Part shown: positions 17,381-23,920 of the stretch, piece after piece
Layout: each line of letters opens with the position of its first letter
Numbering within the stretch: the first letter of the stretch is position 1
Assembly: GCF_018618755.1 (NCBI RefSeq)
Contig: NZ_JACSMR010000001.1
Coordinates: 682,001 to 746,000, forward strand
From: Exiguobacterium sp. s193
GTDB taxonomy: Bacteria > Bacillota > Bacilli > Exiguobacteriales > Exiguobacteriaceae
Length of the DNA: 64,000 nucleotides
Direction of reading: 5' to 3'
Made by a program: the position numbers and the translations under genes
Notes under the pieces: model-generated
What the model was told of the DNA's origin: nothing
What the model saw: the letters and a program-made list of their open reading frames with translations, nothing else
Databases searched by the model: none

Positions 17381-17878
17381 TCAGGATATCCTGATTGGTT
17401 GTTCCGCTAACCGTTTTCTTCGAATCAGACGATATAATAAAATACCGATGATTGCTCCAGTCCCGTCCAGTAACACATCTTGAATGAGCCCTGTCCGACC
17501 ACCCGTTACGATTTGATGAAACTCATCGAACACGGCAAGTGTCGTCGCTAACGTATAGGCAAATAAACCCGCTAACACATAAGGACGTAATAAACGAAAT
17601 GTTAAGTCAATCAAGGCAAAACCGAGTACAATGAAAATAGACAGATGAGCGCCCTTACGAATAAAAAATTCGATGAAGCCAGACGCACCAAGCGCTTGAA
17701 CACTGACTTCTCCGTGGTAATCAAATGATACGAACCGAAATGAGTCGACAAAGTCTAAATTAAAAAAACGCGATAATCCGGGTTTTAGTGACTGTTCCTC
17801 ATACGGCATCGAACTCGAAATGAATAGGATGATGACGATGAGTAATGTGACGTAACCGGACCATGGAATCTTGCGCAC
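17381..17878 (-). CDS. VanZ-family membrane protein
   Basis: A 165-aa protein starting at GTG 17878 with GGGAGGG upstream. It has four to five membrane segments and the VanZ signature FIEFFIRKGAHLSIFIVLGF (about 75-95) followed by VFDEFHQIVTGGRTGLIQDVLLDGTGAIIG. The VanZ family takes its name from a teicoplanin-resistance protein, but its biochemical role is not settled. A clear paralogue is at 32187-32699. It stands alone between the ATP-grasp gene and a divergent XRE regulator. Confidence 0.88.
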   Translation of the reverse strand: MRKIPWSGYVTLLIVIILFISSSMPYEEQSLKPGLSRFFNLDFVDSFRFVSFDYHGEVSVQALGASGFIEFFIRKGAHLSIFIVLGFALIDLTFRLLRPYVLAGLFAYTLATTLAVFDEFHQIVTGGRTGLIQDVLLDGTGAIIGILLYRLIRRKRLAEQPIRIS

Positions 17879-18043
17879 TGTACAATCCCTCCCTCGCTAA
17901 TCTACGTTCTAGAATACCATGTTATGACTAAAACACATCCTACTCTGATAGCAATCCATGTTTAATATTAATCCCATTTCATACATAATTACTCATTTTA
18001 CATTATTAGAAAAACTTTTTTTTACAGTCAACAGGTTTGCTTT

Positions 18044-18070
18044 GTACTCTAAATGGTTATTTAGTACTAT
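18044..18070 (+). promoter_or_regulatory. Dyad overlapping the XRE regulator promoter, candidate autoregulatory operator
   Basis: CTAAAT-GGTT-ATTTAG (18049-18064) is a perfect 6-bp inverted repeat, with outer GTA/TAC adding near-symmetry (18044-18067). It sits about 35-55 bp upstream of the TTG start at 18103 and overlaps the plausible -10 TATATG. This placement suits autorepression by the XRE protein. Confidence 0.45.
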
Positions 18071-18102
18071 ATGTAAGGTGAAAAGAATAGGAGTTGAGGG
18101 CT

Positions 18103-18522
18103 TTGAATCGCGCTCTTGGGAAAAAAATCATGCAACTACGAAAACAACACAGGTATACCCAGAAATACCTCGCCGAAAGGTGCGGTGAGTCGACGACCTC
18201 GATTTCTGCTTACGAACGTGGACAACGAATGCCGAGCGTACAAACTTTGGAGCGACTCGCAATCGCACTCAATACGACAGTCATTGACTTAACGGATCCG
18301 GAACATGTCCAACATCCGACACTGACAGAATTCATCTCGTCATCGATTGAGCCGTTAAAACCAATCGACTTTAAGCACGTTCTCGAAGATATCCTCGTTC
18401 ACTTGACGCTCTCGAACGAAGTTTACTTTGATGGTCGCTTGTTGCCACAAGATGTCCGAGACGAGATGGCGTCGTCCGTCAATCAAGCATTGCAGCATGG
18501 ACTCGAATCCATCGAAGCCTAA
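18103..18522 (+). CDS. Small XRE-family transcriptional regulator
   Basis: The product is about 139 aa. An in-frame TTG at 18094 directly abuts GGAG, so the TTG at 18103 (10 nt after GGAG) is preferred. The N-terminal 60 residues are a Cro/C1 helix-turn-helix (LGKKIMQLRKQHRYTQKYLAERCGESTTSISAYERG, key residues T and ISAYERG). The C-terminal half is helical with no recognised ligand domain. The preceding intergenic region has a dyad that may be its operator. Target genes are unknown; neighbours give no obvious pathway. A very strong bidirectional terminator follows. Confidence 0.88.
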   Translation: MNRALGKKIMQLRKQHRYTQKYLAERCGESTTSISAYERGQRMPSVQTLERLAIALNTTVIDLTDPEHVQHPTLTEFISSSIEPLKPIDFKHVLEDILVHLTLSNEVYFDGRLLPQDVRDEMASSVNQALQHGLESIEA

Positions 18523-18582
18523 AAAAACACGATGAGAAGTAGCAAGGAACATCGTTCCCCTATACTTCTCATCGTGTTTTTT
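18522..18582. terminator. Bidirectional intrinsic terminator
   Basis: A 20-bp perfect stem (18522-18541 with 18563-18582; core ACACGATGAGAAGTA) with A-run on one side and T-run on the other. It serves both the XRE gene and the convergent gene at 18585. Confidence 0.95.
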
Positions 18583-18584
18583 AA

Positions 18585-18902
18585 TCAATCCGTTTTGACG
18601 ATATGATGAATGTATAACTGTTCGTCTTCGTATGTCGCTTCAAGCAAACGACTGAAAAATGTTGTTCCAGCTGACTTTTCTGCAAGGAATACACGTTCAA
18701 ATCGACGGTGTGCTTGTTCAAGAAAACTGAATTTCAACTCGCGTTCAGTGGATTTAAATGTTAGGTGTGTCCCGACTTGACCGAAGGCGTCAGTGAGCGT
18801 TTGTGATTCGACGAATTGATACGTCTCTTTCGGAAACAAAGTCGCGATGAAGGTAAAACAGCTGTCTTGCATGGTTTGAAATCGTGCTATTTTTTTATCC
18901 AT
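18585..18902 (-). CDS. Hypothetical small soluble protein
   Basis: I do not recognise this gene. The frame opens at ATG 18914, but GGAGG abuts that codon, so ATG 18902 (12 nt spacing) is preferred, giving about 105 aa. The product has no membrane segment or signal peptide. It is rich in aromatic and charged residues, with a central FKSTERELKFSFLEQAHRRFERVF stretch of alternating character. It is bracketed by a strong terminator at its 3' end and about 190 bp of AT-rich sequence upstream, so is monocistronic. Confidence 0.65.
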   Translation of the reverse strand: MDKKIARFQTMQDSCFTFIATLFPKETYQFVESQTLTDAFGQVGTHLTFKSTERELKFSFLEQAHRRFERVFLAEKSAGTTFFSRLLEATYEDEQLYIHHIVKTD

Positions 18903-19060
18903 AACCGTTTTCATCCTCCGAATTCACTAATTAACTGGACTAAAATATAATCTGCACCATTTTAGTTATTACCCTGACTTTTGACTCATTCAAACAAATA
19001 TTTGAAATATTATTTTAATTTTAACCTCTATCATTTTGTCATGAAATCAAATGTTAGTCA

Positions 19061-19098
19061 AAAATAACCCGGTCAGCGTCTGCCGACCGGGTTATTTT
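19061..19098. terminator. Bidirectional intrinsic terminator of the peptide-modification operon
   Basis: AAAATAACCCGGTC (19061-19074) pairs perfectly with GACCGGGTTATTTT (19085-19098). It lies 5 bp after the stop of 19103-19846. Confidence 0.95.
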
Positions 19099-19102
19099 CT
19101 GT

Positions 19103-19846
19103 TCATGCTAATTTGTTTAACTCTAAGATATGAACCGTTTTTCCCGCATACAAGATTTGACCGGAATACTTCGAGAGCTTCGCAAATTCAAACAGTGTCG
19201 ACGGGTCATAGAGATACTCGACCGCGTATCCGACTTTTTCATCTGCTACTGATTTTAAATACAAGTTTAAAATCAATCGTTCACCGTCAATCTTTTGACC
19301 ATAAAATAACGTACAATCGTTCATTCGCTTCGAGGCGATTGGTTGGACATGCTGTTTCAAGTGCCCGATATTATGAAGATTGACCAACAGCCGACCATCG
19401 ACCGTCAACAGCTGCCGAATGTTTCGGAAAAACAACAGTAATTCTCCCCGCGAGTAGCGGGCAATCGTCGTCCCCGGTAAAACCAACCTATCAAATGCTT
19501 CAAAACCGACCGCATCAACGACGTCATGACTGAGAGCATAGACTTTATGCAAAAATCGTGACGAAATCCCTTCAAGACGACTCGCTTCTGGTTCGACGAG
19601 ATACAAGTCATATCCTTCCGCAGACAGCGTGTTGAATAACTCCGGATCAAACGTTCCGTACAACAGAATCCGTTCGTCCCGACTCAAGTAACGACGGTAA
19701 AACGTCAACTCATCAATTTCAGGTAGCTGCATCGTTTCTTGATAAAGACGCATGAACCGCTCATCCGCATTGAAGTTATCGAGAACTTTTACTTTTGAAT
19801 AACTTCCTTTACGTGAAAACGGTCCAAATAGTGGGGCATCAGCCAT
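19103..19846 (-). CDS. Methyltransferase-like Rossmann protein in a peptide operon
   Basis: A 247-aa protein with the overall pattern of a class I SAM-dependent methyltransferase: ERILLYGTFDPELF (strand 1 region, about 57-70), DLYLVEPEASRL (acidic end of strand 2), FDRLVLPGTTIARYSRGELLLFFRNIRQLLTVDGRLLVNLHN (strands 4-5). The glycine-rich motif I is degenerate, so SAM binding is uncertain. It overlaps the upstream 403-aa gene by 8 bp, with AAGGAG before ATG 19846, so the two are translationally coupled. Context suggests modification of the 48-residue peptide encoded at 21134-21280. Function is inferred, not shown. Confidence 0.6.
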   Translation of the reverse strand: MADAPLFGPFSRKGSYSKVKVLDNFNADERFMRLYQETMQLPEIDELTFYRRYLSRDERILLYGTFDPELFNTLSAEGYDLYLVEPEASRLEGISSRFLHKVYALSHDVVDAVGFEAFDRLVLPGTTIARYSRGELLLFFRNIRQLLTVDGRLLVNLHNIGHLKQHVQPIASKRMNDCTLFYGQKIDGERLILNLYLKSVADEKVGYAVEYLYDPSTLFEFAKLSKYSGQILYAGKTVHILELNKLA

Positions 19847-21050
19847 GATAAATCAACTCCTTGTATGCTTGAATCGCCGTTTCATAATCGCCACCAAGCC
19901 GGTCCGGTAAGACATCGAACCGGTCCTTTTGATCCGCCTCTAAAATCCATAAAAATGCTTCGTCTGTTTCAAACAGTTGATTCGTCGTCAGTTCAAAGAC
20001 GAAACACCCTTCCCGGTTATGAATGCCGATCATTGTCAACGGTCCAATTTTTCCGAGTGTTCGTGGTAAATCAAGGGTTGAATATGGCGTGACAAGTTGA
20101 CTTTCCGTCATGAAAGAGGCTGCGAGTTGATAGAGTAACGGATACAGTGCCAGTTCTTGGCGCGAAGCAAGTGGCGAGAAGGACTGGCGTTGCTGTTCTC
20201 GCAACTTACTGACGTTGATACCGAGCATATCACTTAGACAAATTTGCTGACCATAATCAGCACAGATGCCATCTTTAAAGATAAAGAGCCGATGGGATAC
20301 CGTCATACCGACGAGTGTCGCATAATCGAGAATCCCGATCTGCCGTTCGCGGTTCGGGACACGGCTCGTTGCGTGCCATGTCGCAAATGCTTCTTCAAGT
20401 TCCGACCGACTGACGACGGCGAGCTGTGTTTTTATATCGAGTGCTAATGTATCTGAAAATGCCATCAAGACAGGCGTCCGACTCATCAATTCGATGACCG
20501 GTAAATCGTGCCGTATCGTTTGGTCGACATACAATACACTATTGATCGTCATTTGATCAAATAATGTCGGATTGATGGAATCCAGCAGACTCGTTTCTTC
20601 GACATAGACGTGCCGAAGTGGTTGCGGATGCCGAGACGTTACCTCAGGATAGACACCTGTGAATAAAGACATGAGTGCGTCTTGCAAGGCAGTCGGGGCG
20701 TACGCGGCGATGGGCTCTTCAAACGGAAGCGTAATGCCATTTAAAAAGTACGGATCCCCGAACAACACATCCCCCTTATCATTCATCAGATGAAACTGGA
20801 CATGAAGCATTTTTTGTTGGAGGTAGGCGACGAGACGCATCGTCCGTTCCCCTGAACCACGGAGAATGAACAAATAATGTTCAAATTCTTGAAAGTCCAT
20901 GTAGTCCAGTAAATCGAGAAACGTATGTGTGTTGTAATCATAATGGTCGAACGAAAAACGATGTGTCTGACAAAAAGCGATAAAGGCTTCTGTCGGTTCA
21001 AGCTGATGCAGCCACCCTTCGCTCTCTGTGAGTACGGTCAGTCCAATCAT
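19839..21050 (-). CDS. Unrecognised 403-aa protein, possible peptide-maturation enzyme
   Basis: The frame extends to 21119, but that region contains a terminator. ATG 21050 has GGAG 7 nt upstream and is taken as the start. I cannot assign a family with confidence. The N-terminus (MIGLTVLTESEGWLHQLEPT) looks like an alternating alpha/beta domain to about residue 110. The C-terminal 60 residues (FVFELTTNQLFETDEAFLWIL) have a pattern reminiscent of PqqD/RRE-type peptide-binding winged helices. The middle region could be a divergent E1/ocin-ThiF-like fold, but no zinc cysteine pairs are seen. It lies between a 48-residue peptide gene and a methyltransferase-like gene. A role in maturing that peptide is inferred. 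Confidence 0.55.
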   Translation of the reverse strand: MIGLTVLTESEGWLHQLEPTEAFIAFCQTHRFSFDHYDYNTHTFLDLLDYMDFQEFEHYLFILRGSGERTMRLVAYLQQKMLHVQFHLMNDKGDVLFGDPYFLNGITLPFEEPIAAYAPTALQDALMSLFTGVYPEVTSRHPQPLRHVYVEETSLLDSINPTLFDQMTINSVLYVDQTIRHDLPVIELMSRTPVLMAFSDTLALDIKTQLAVVSRSELEEAFATWHATSRVPNRERQIGILDYATLVGMTVSHRLFIFKDGICADYGQQICLSDMLGINVSKLREQQRQSFSPLASRQELALYPLLYQLAASFMTESQLVTPYSTLDLPRTLGKIGPLTMIGIHNREGCFVFELTTNQLFETDEAFLWILEADQKDRFDVLPDRLGGDYETAIQAYKELIYHG

Positions 21051-21077
21051 GTCCATTCTCCTTTCATCTGATTGTGT

Positions 21078-21112
21078 AAAAAAGGGCTTCACACCGCTAG
21101 CGGAATGAAGCC
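21078..21112 (-). terminator. Intrinsic terminator between the small peptide gene and its downstream genes
   Basis: On the minus strand GGCTTCA/TGAAGCC with an inner CCGCTAGCGG palindrome forms an extended hairpin followed by six T. It lies 21 bp after the peptide stop and 27 bp before the next start. A partial terminator here would give high peptide and low enzyme expression, a layout common in bacteriocin and RiPP operons. Confidence 0.85.
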
Positions 21113-21133
21113 TCGCCATCCGGCGGACGTTAA

Positions 21134-21280
21134 TTATGAAGTTTTTACTTGACGCTTCGCTACTGGTTTGACACGATCCATTTCCCGACTAGCCAAGGGT
21201 GCAACCGAGACCGTCGAAGCATTGAAGCACCAGCCACAAGACGAAATCGTACGGCGCGATTCTTTAAAGGTGAGATTCAT
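21134..21280 (-). CDS. 48-residue Cys/Ser/Thr-rich peptide, candidate RiPP or bacteriocin precursor
   Basis: Translation from ATG 21280 (AAAGGGG 8 nt upstream) gives 48 residues: a start MNLTFKESRR, a central TISSCGWCFNASTVSV rich in Cys, Ser and Thr with a C-x-x-C pair at C15 and C18, and a basic tail ending VAKRQVKTS. There is no hydrophobic signal peptide. It is followed by an intrinsic terminator and then two coupled unfamiliar enzyme genes, and is divergent from the PlcR-type regulator. This suggests a modified peptide precursor, with the modifiable residues unusually near the N-terminus. I do not recognise the family. A short unmodified regulatory protein is the main alternative. Confidence 0.6.
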   Translation of the reverse strand: MNLTFKESRRTISSCGWCFNASTVSVAPLASREMDRVKPVAKRQVKTS

Positions 21281-21347
21281 AGGTGTTACCCCTTTCTTTC
21301 GTTTAGAATGGTCATCAAAAACGTTGACGAAATATCACAGTAAAAAG

Positions 21348-21377
21348 TTGGTGTTGTCCGGGCATCACTTCTATAAT
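21348..21377 (+). promoter_or_regulatory. Promoter of the plcR-like gene
   Basis: TTGGTG (21348-21353), 18-nt spacer, perfect TATAAT (21372-21377), about 50 bp upstream of ATG 21428. Confidence 0.6.
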
Positions 21378-21427
21378 AAAAGGAAAGACACGTTGTCGAA
21401 TCCACTTGTATAGAAAGGACCGAATCC

Positions 21428-22300
21428 ATGGATCAATTCACGTCACCCCAGATTGGCCTTGCCCTTCGCCGCCTTCGCAAAAAACATAACTTGACGCAGA
21501 AGGATTTAGCGAATGGAATTTGTAGCCAAGCGGAGATTAGTAAAATTGAAAGTGGTACACATTCACCAACGGTTGAACTACTTTTCTTAATATCGAAAAA
21601 GCTACAAGTTCCATTTTCTGCTTTTTTTGATCATGCTAATTATCGAGAATCATTTCATCAACTTGACGATGAATTACTAAAAAAATTTAGAAATAATGAA
21701 TTTAAAGAAATATATGAAATTGTAAATGCTAAACTGCAAAGTACTTATATTGAGGAGGAAATTATTTTACTGCTTCAATACTACAGTAGTATCTCCGCTC
21801 ATCGTTTACAAAAAATTGATTATAGAACTTGTATCGTTGTATTGCGTCAGTTATCAGAAAAATATTCTTCGACTTTTTACTCACCAAGCATGATTATTCG
21901 TATAAAATCTGCTATTGCAAATTTATATTCTGAAAATAAAAGTTATACACACAGTAGAAAAGTTTACGAAGAACTGATTGAGCTTGACTTTGAAAGCAAC
22001 GAACTTTTGCTGGATAGAATTAGAATTCTTTACAATTTTTCAAAGACTCTTCTTCAACTTAAAGAATCAGAATATGCTTTAAATATCGTCGAAGAAGCCA
22101 TTCAACAAAGTCTACGATTTAAAGATATGTCTTTGTTAGGCCAACTCTATTATCAACAAGGTTTGTGTTTAGAGAGTTTAAATAAAAATAAAGAATTAAT
22201 AAAACAGTCCTATTTCAAAGCGAGTATTTTTTTTGATCTTTTAAATATGAATGAGTATCGTCAAATCACACTTAAATATAAATCTGATTTTTTAAATTGA
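21428..22300 (+). CDS. plcR: PlcR-family quorum-sensing transcription factor (HTH plus TPR)
   Basis: A 290-aa RRNPP regulator very like Bacillus cereus PlcR in length and sequence. The N-terminal helix-turn-helix has IGLALRRLRKKHNLTQKDLANGICSQAEISKIESG (about 9-43). Then come about five TPR helical hairpins, including AIANLYSENKSYTHSRKVYEELI and MSLLGQLYYQQGLCL, close to the PlcR equivalents AIANIYAEN and MALIGQLYYQRGECL. PlcR binds a re-imported PapR peptide through the TPR groove and then activates palindromic PlcR boxes. The convergent neighbour encodes a PapR-like repeat precursor; the two stop codons abut with no gap and no terminator. The gene is AT-rich against its surroundings, suggesting transfer. 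Target genes probably include the adjacent peptide genes. Confidence 0.9.
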   Translation: MDQFTSPQIGLALRRLRKKHNLTQKDLANGICSQAEISKIESGTHSPTVELLFLISKKLQVPFSAFFDHANYRESFHQLDDELLKKFRNNEFKEIYEIVNAKLQSTYIEEEIILLLQYYSSISAHRLQKIDYRTCIVVLRQLSEKYSSTFYSPSMIIRIKSAIANLYSENKSYTHSRKVYEELIELDFESNELLLDRIRILYNFSKTLLQLKESEYALNIVEEAIQQSLRFKDMSLLGQLYYQQGLCLESLNKNKELIKQSYFKASIFFDLLNMNEYRQITLKYKSDFLN

Positions 22301-22696
22301 TTATGCTTTGTTACTGATAATGTATTCATATGGTAAGTCTTGTTTTGCTAACGGTTTGACTACGTATTCGTACGGTAAGTCTTGTTTTGCTAACGGTTTG
22401 ACTACGTATTCGTACGGCAAGTCTTGTTTTGCTAACGGTTTGACTACGTATTCGTACGGTAAATCTTGTTTTGCTAACGGTTTGACTACGTATTCGTACG
22501 GTAAGTCTTGTTTTGCTAACGGTTTGACTACGTATTCGTACGGTAAGTCTTGTTTTGCTAACGGTTTAACTACGTATTCGTACGGTAAGTCTTGTTTTGA
22601 AACTTGATTAATATTTTCTTGCGTATTCACAGCTGATGTTGATAAACCGATTACGACTACTCCTAGGCACAATGCCAATTTATTTTTCAAGTTCAT
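22301..22696 (-). CDS. Secreted PapR-like signal precursor with seven tandem DLPYEY units
   Basis: Starts at ATG 22696 with AGGAGG 9 nt upstream; 131 aa. Residues 1-21 form a Sec signal peptide (MNLKNKLALCLGVVVIGLST, then SA). After a short spacer (to residue 33) come exactly seven 14-residue units: six of KQDLPYEYVVKPLA and a final KQDLPYEYIISNKA. B. cereus PapR is a 48-aa secreted precursor ending in ADLPFEF, and its C-terminal heptapeptide activates PlcR. The shared D-L-P-aromatic-E-aromatic core next to a PlcR homologue makes this a multicopy signalling precursor. Presumably it is exported, cut by extracellular proteases and re-imported by an Opp system. A palindrome at the -35 position suggests PlcR-dependent autoinduction. 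Confidence 0.88.
   Translation of the reverse strand: MNLKNKLALCLGVVVIGLSTSAVNTQENINQVSKQDLPYEYVVKPLAKQDLPYEYVVKPLAKQDLPYEYVVKPLAKQDLPYEYVVKPLAKQDLPYEYVVKPLAKQDLPYEYVVKPLAKQDLPYEYIISNKA
22304..22597 (-). repeat. Seven 42-bp tandem repeats encoding the signal-peptide units
   Basis: The seven coding units are near-identical at the DNA level, differing by scattered single transitions (for example GGTAAG versus GGCAAG or GGTAAA), with more change only in the last unit. Near-identity at synonymous sites indicates recent expansion or homogenisation. Copy number is likely to vary between strains. It is not a CRISPR array: the units are contiguous and in frame. Confidence 0.95.
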
Positions 22697-22741
22697 GAAT
22701 AATGACCTCCTAATATTTTTATATGACTTATTAACATCATC

Positions 22742-22782
22742 ATATAACCTTAGACCCCCTTCAGATATTCGAATACGAATAT
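22742..22782 (-). promoter_or_regulatory. PlcR-box-like palindrome and -10 of the papR-like gene
   Basis: ATATTCG-AATA-CGAATAT (22765-22782) is a perfect 7-bp dyad with a 4-nt spacer. It has the same 16-nt core geometry as the B. cereus PlcR box (TATGNA-N4-TNCATA). On the minus strand a -10-like TTATAT (22747-22742) follows after 17 nt, so the dyad covers the -35 position, where the hexamer itself is poor. This suits activation by the PlcR homologue. The ATG is 46 bp further on. Confidence 0.6.
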
Positions 22783-22954
22783 TTAAGGTATTTTGTACAT
22801 TATTCACACGACAAGTTACTTTCGGCATAGGTCATACGTCCTGAAAGATGTTGTTTTTTAACATTTTATCCATCATTGTGTCGAATCCATGTATAAAAAT
22901 AGATTTTTTAGAATATTCCTTCATGCCTATTGTATTATTTCTTTCCTATAAAAT

Positions 22955-22994
22955 AGCGACCTCCCTGCTGAAAACATCAGCTGGAATGGTCGCT
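22955..22994. terminator. Intrinsic terminator after the small membrane protein gene
   Basis: AGCGACC (22955-22961) pairs with GGTCGCT (22988-22994), with an inner GCTGA/TCAGC pair and short T-runs on both sides. Confidence 0.75.
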
Positions 22995-22996
22995 TT

Positions 22997-23170
22997 TCAT
23001 TTAGAGGAACGTCGGAGTGTAATAAAATAACCGACACCAAGTATCAAAATCAAGCCGAGTAAAATCGTACTGATTGTCGTCCGGGTCGGCGATTCCGGTA
23101 AAAAGATCCCGAGCATCAAGTTAATACCTGCGATGATCAACACGAGCCAAACAATCGTTTTTGGTCGCAT
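22997..23170 (-). CDS. Small two-helix membrane protein
   Basis: The start is set at ATG 23170, with AGGAGGG 8 nt upstream, giving 57 aa; earlier in-frame codons lack a ribosome site. It has two hydrophobic helices (about 5-21 and 31-49) separated by a short polar turn (PESPTRTT) and a basic C-terminus (RRSSK). I do not recognise a named family; small two-helix proteins of this kind are common in Bacilli and mostly uncharacterised. Monocistronic, followed by a terminator. Confidence 0.7.
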   Translation of the reverse strand: MRPKTIVWLVLIIAGINLMLGIFLPESPTRTTISTILLGLILILGVGYFITLRRSSK

Positions 23171-23299
23171 CGTTTCTTCCCTCCTGTCGTGTCCATTCTT
23201 CATGTAAAATTCCTGCTAAGAATGCTGAGTCCTTTTTCAATTCCGCTCCCCGATATGGTATGTTGAGCGGAGAACAATCTTGAAGGAGGACGATTATTT

Positions 23300-23881
23300 A
23301 TGAAAAAACTCGCTGTTTTTTGTGGTTCAAAAGATGGAGCCTCTCACGTTTTCCGTGAAGCCGCTGCAACGCTCGGTACGATACTCACACAACATGACTT
23401 AACTCTCGTCTACGGCGGTTCACGTGTCGGGACGATGGGCGCTGTCGCCGATGCCGTACTTGCTGCGAACGGACAAGCAATCGGTGTTTTGCCTCATTTC
23501 TTACAAGAAAAAGAGATTGCCCACCCGAATCTGACGGAACTTCACCTCGTCAGTTCGATGCATGAACGAAAAGCGAAGATGGCCGAACTGGCGGACGGAT
23601 TCATCATCTTACCGGGCGGCCCAGGGACAATGGAAGAATTTTTTGAGGTCTTCACGTGGGCCCAGCTTGGTCTACATGAAAAACCGTGTGGCATCTTGAA
23701 TATCGACGGGTATTACGATTCCCTGATTGCTTTGTTCAAGCAGATGGAAACGCAAGGTTTCCTCATCCCGGAACATGCTGCGATGTTACTCGTCGAGTCG
23801 ACGCCTGAAGCATTGCTTGAGCGGTTCCGTCACTACGAGGCACCTCATGTGAAGTCTTATTTGAATACGAAGCAAACGTAA
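23300..23881 (+). CDS. LOG-family protein (cytokinin-riboside-monophosphate phosphoribohydrolase type)
   Basis: A 193-aa Rossmann-fold protein with the LOG signature: KLAVFCGSKDG at the N-terminus, VYGGSRVGTMGAVADAV (about 38-54), M-x-x-R-K (SSMHERKAKMAE) and PGGPGTMEEFFEV (about 105-117). The family hydrolyses nucleoside 5'-monophosphates to base plus ribose 5-phosphate. Its bacterial role is usually nucleotide salvage or unknown. Length and all active-site motifs are intact. The start has GAAGGAGG 9 nt upstream. It stands alone. Confidence 0.92.
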   Translation: MKKLAVFCGSKDGASHVFREAAATLGTILTQHDLTLVYGGSRVGTMGAVADAVLAANGQAIGVLPHFLQEKEIAHPNLTELHLVSSMHERKAKMAELADGFIILPGGPGTMEEFFEVFTWAQLGLHEKPCGILNIDGYYDSLIALFKQMETQGFLIPEHAAMLLVESTPEALLERFRHYEAPHVKSYLNTKQT

Positions 23882-23920
23882 ACACCACGTTCCCTTAGAT
23901 GCTTTTCTACCTAAGTTTTA

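Noticed and set aside
22304-22597. Possible CRISPR array
   Set aside because: The repeats are contiguous, in frame and without unique spacers; they encode peptide units.
22308-22607. Plus-strand open frame across the signal repeat array (99 codons of repeated sequence)
   Set aside because: It is the antisense shadow of the PapR-like repeats; it lacks a ribosome site and any signal peptide, while the minus-strand frame has both.
22848-23030. 60-codon plus-strand frame after the signal gene promoter
   Set aside because: It runs through an intrinsic terminator hairpin and has no ribosome site.
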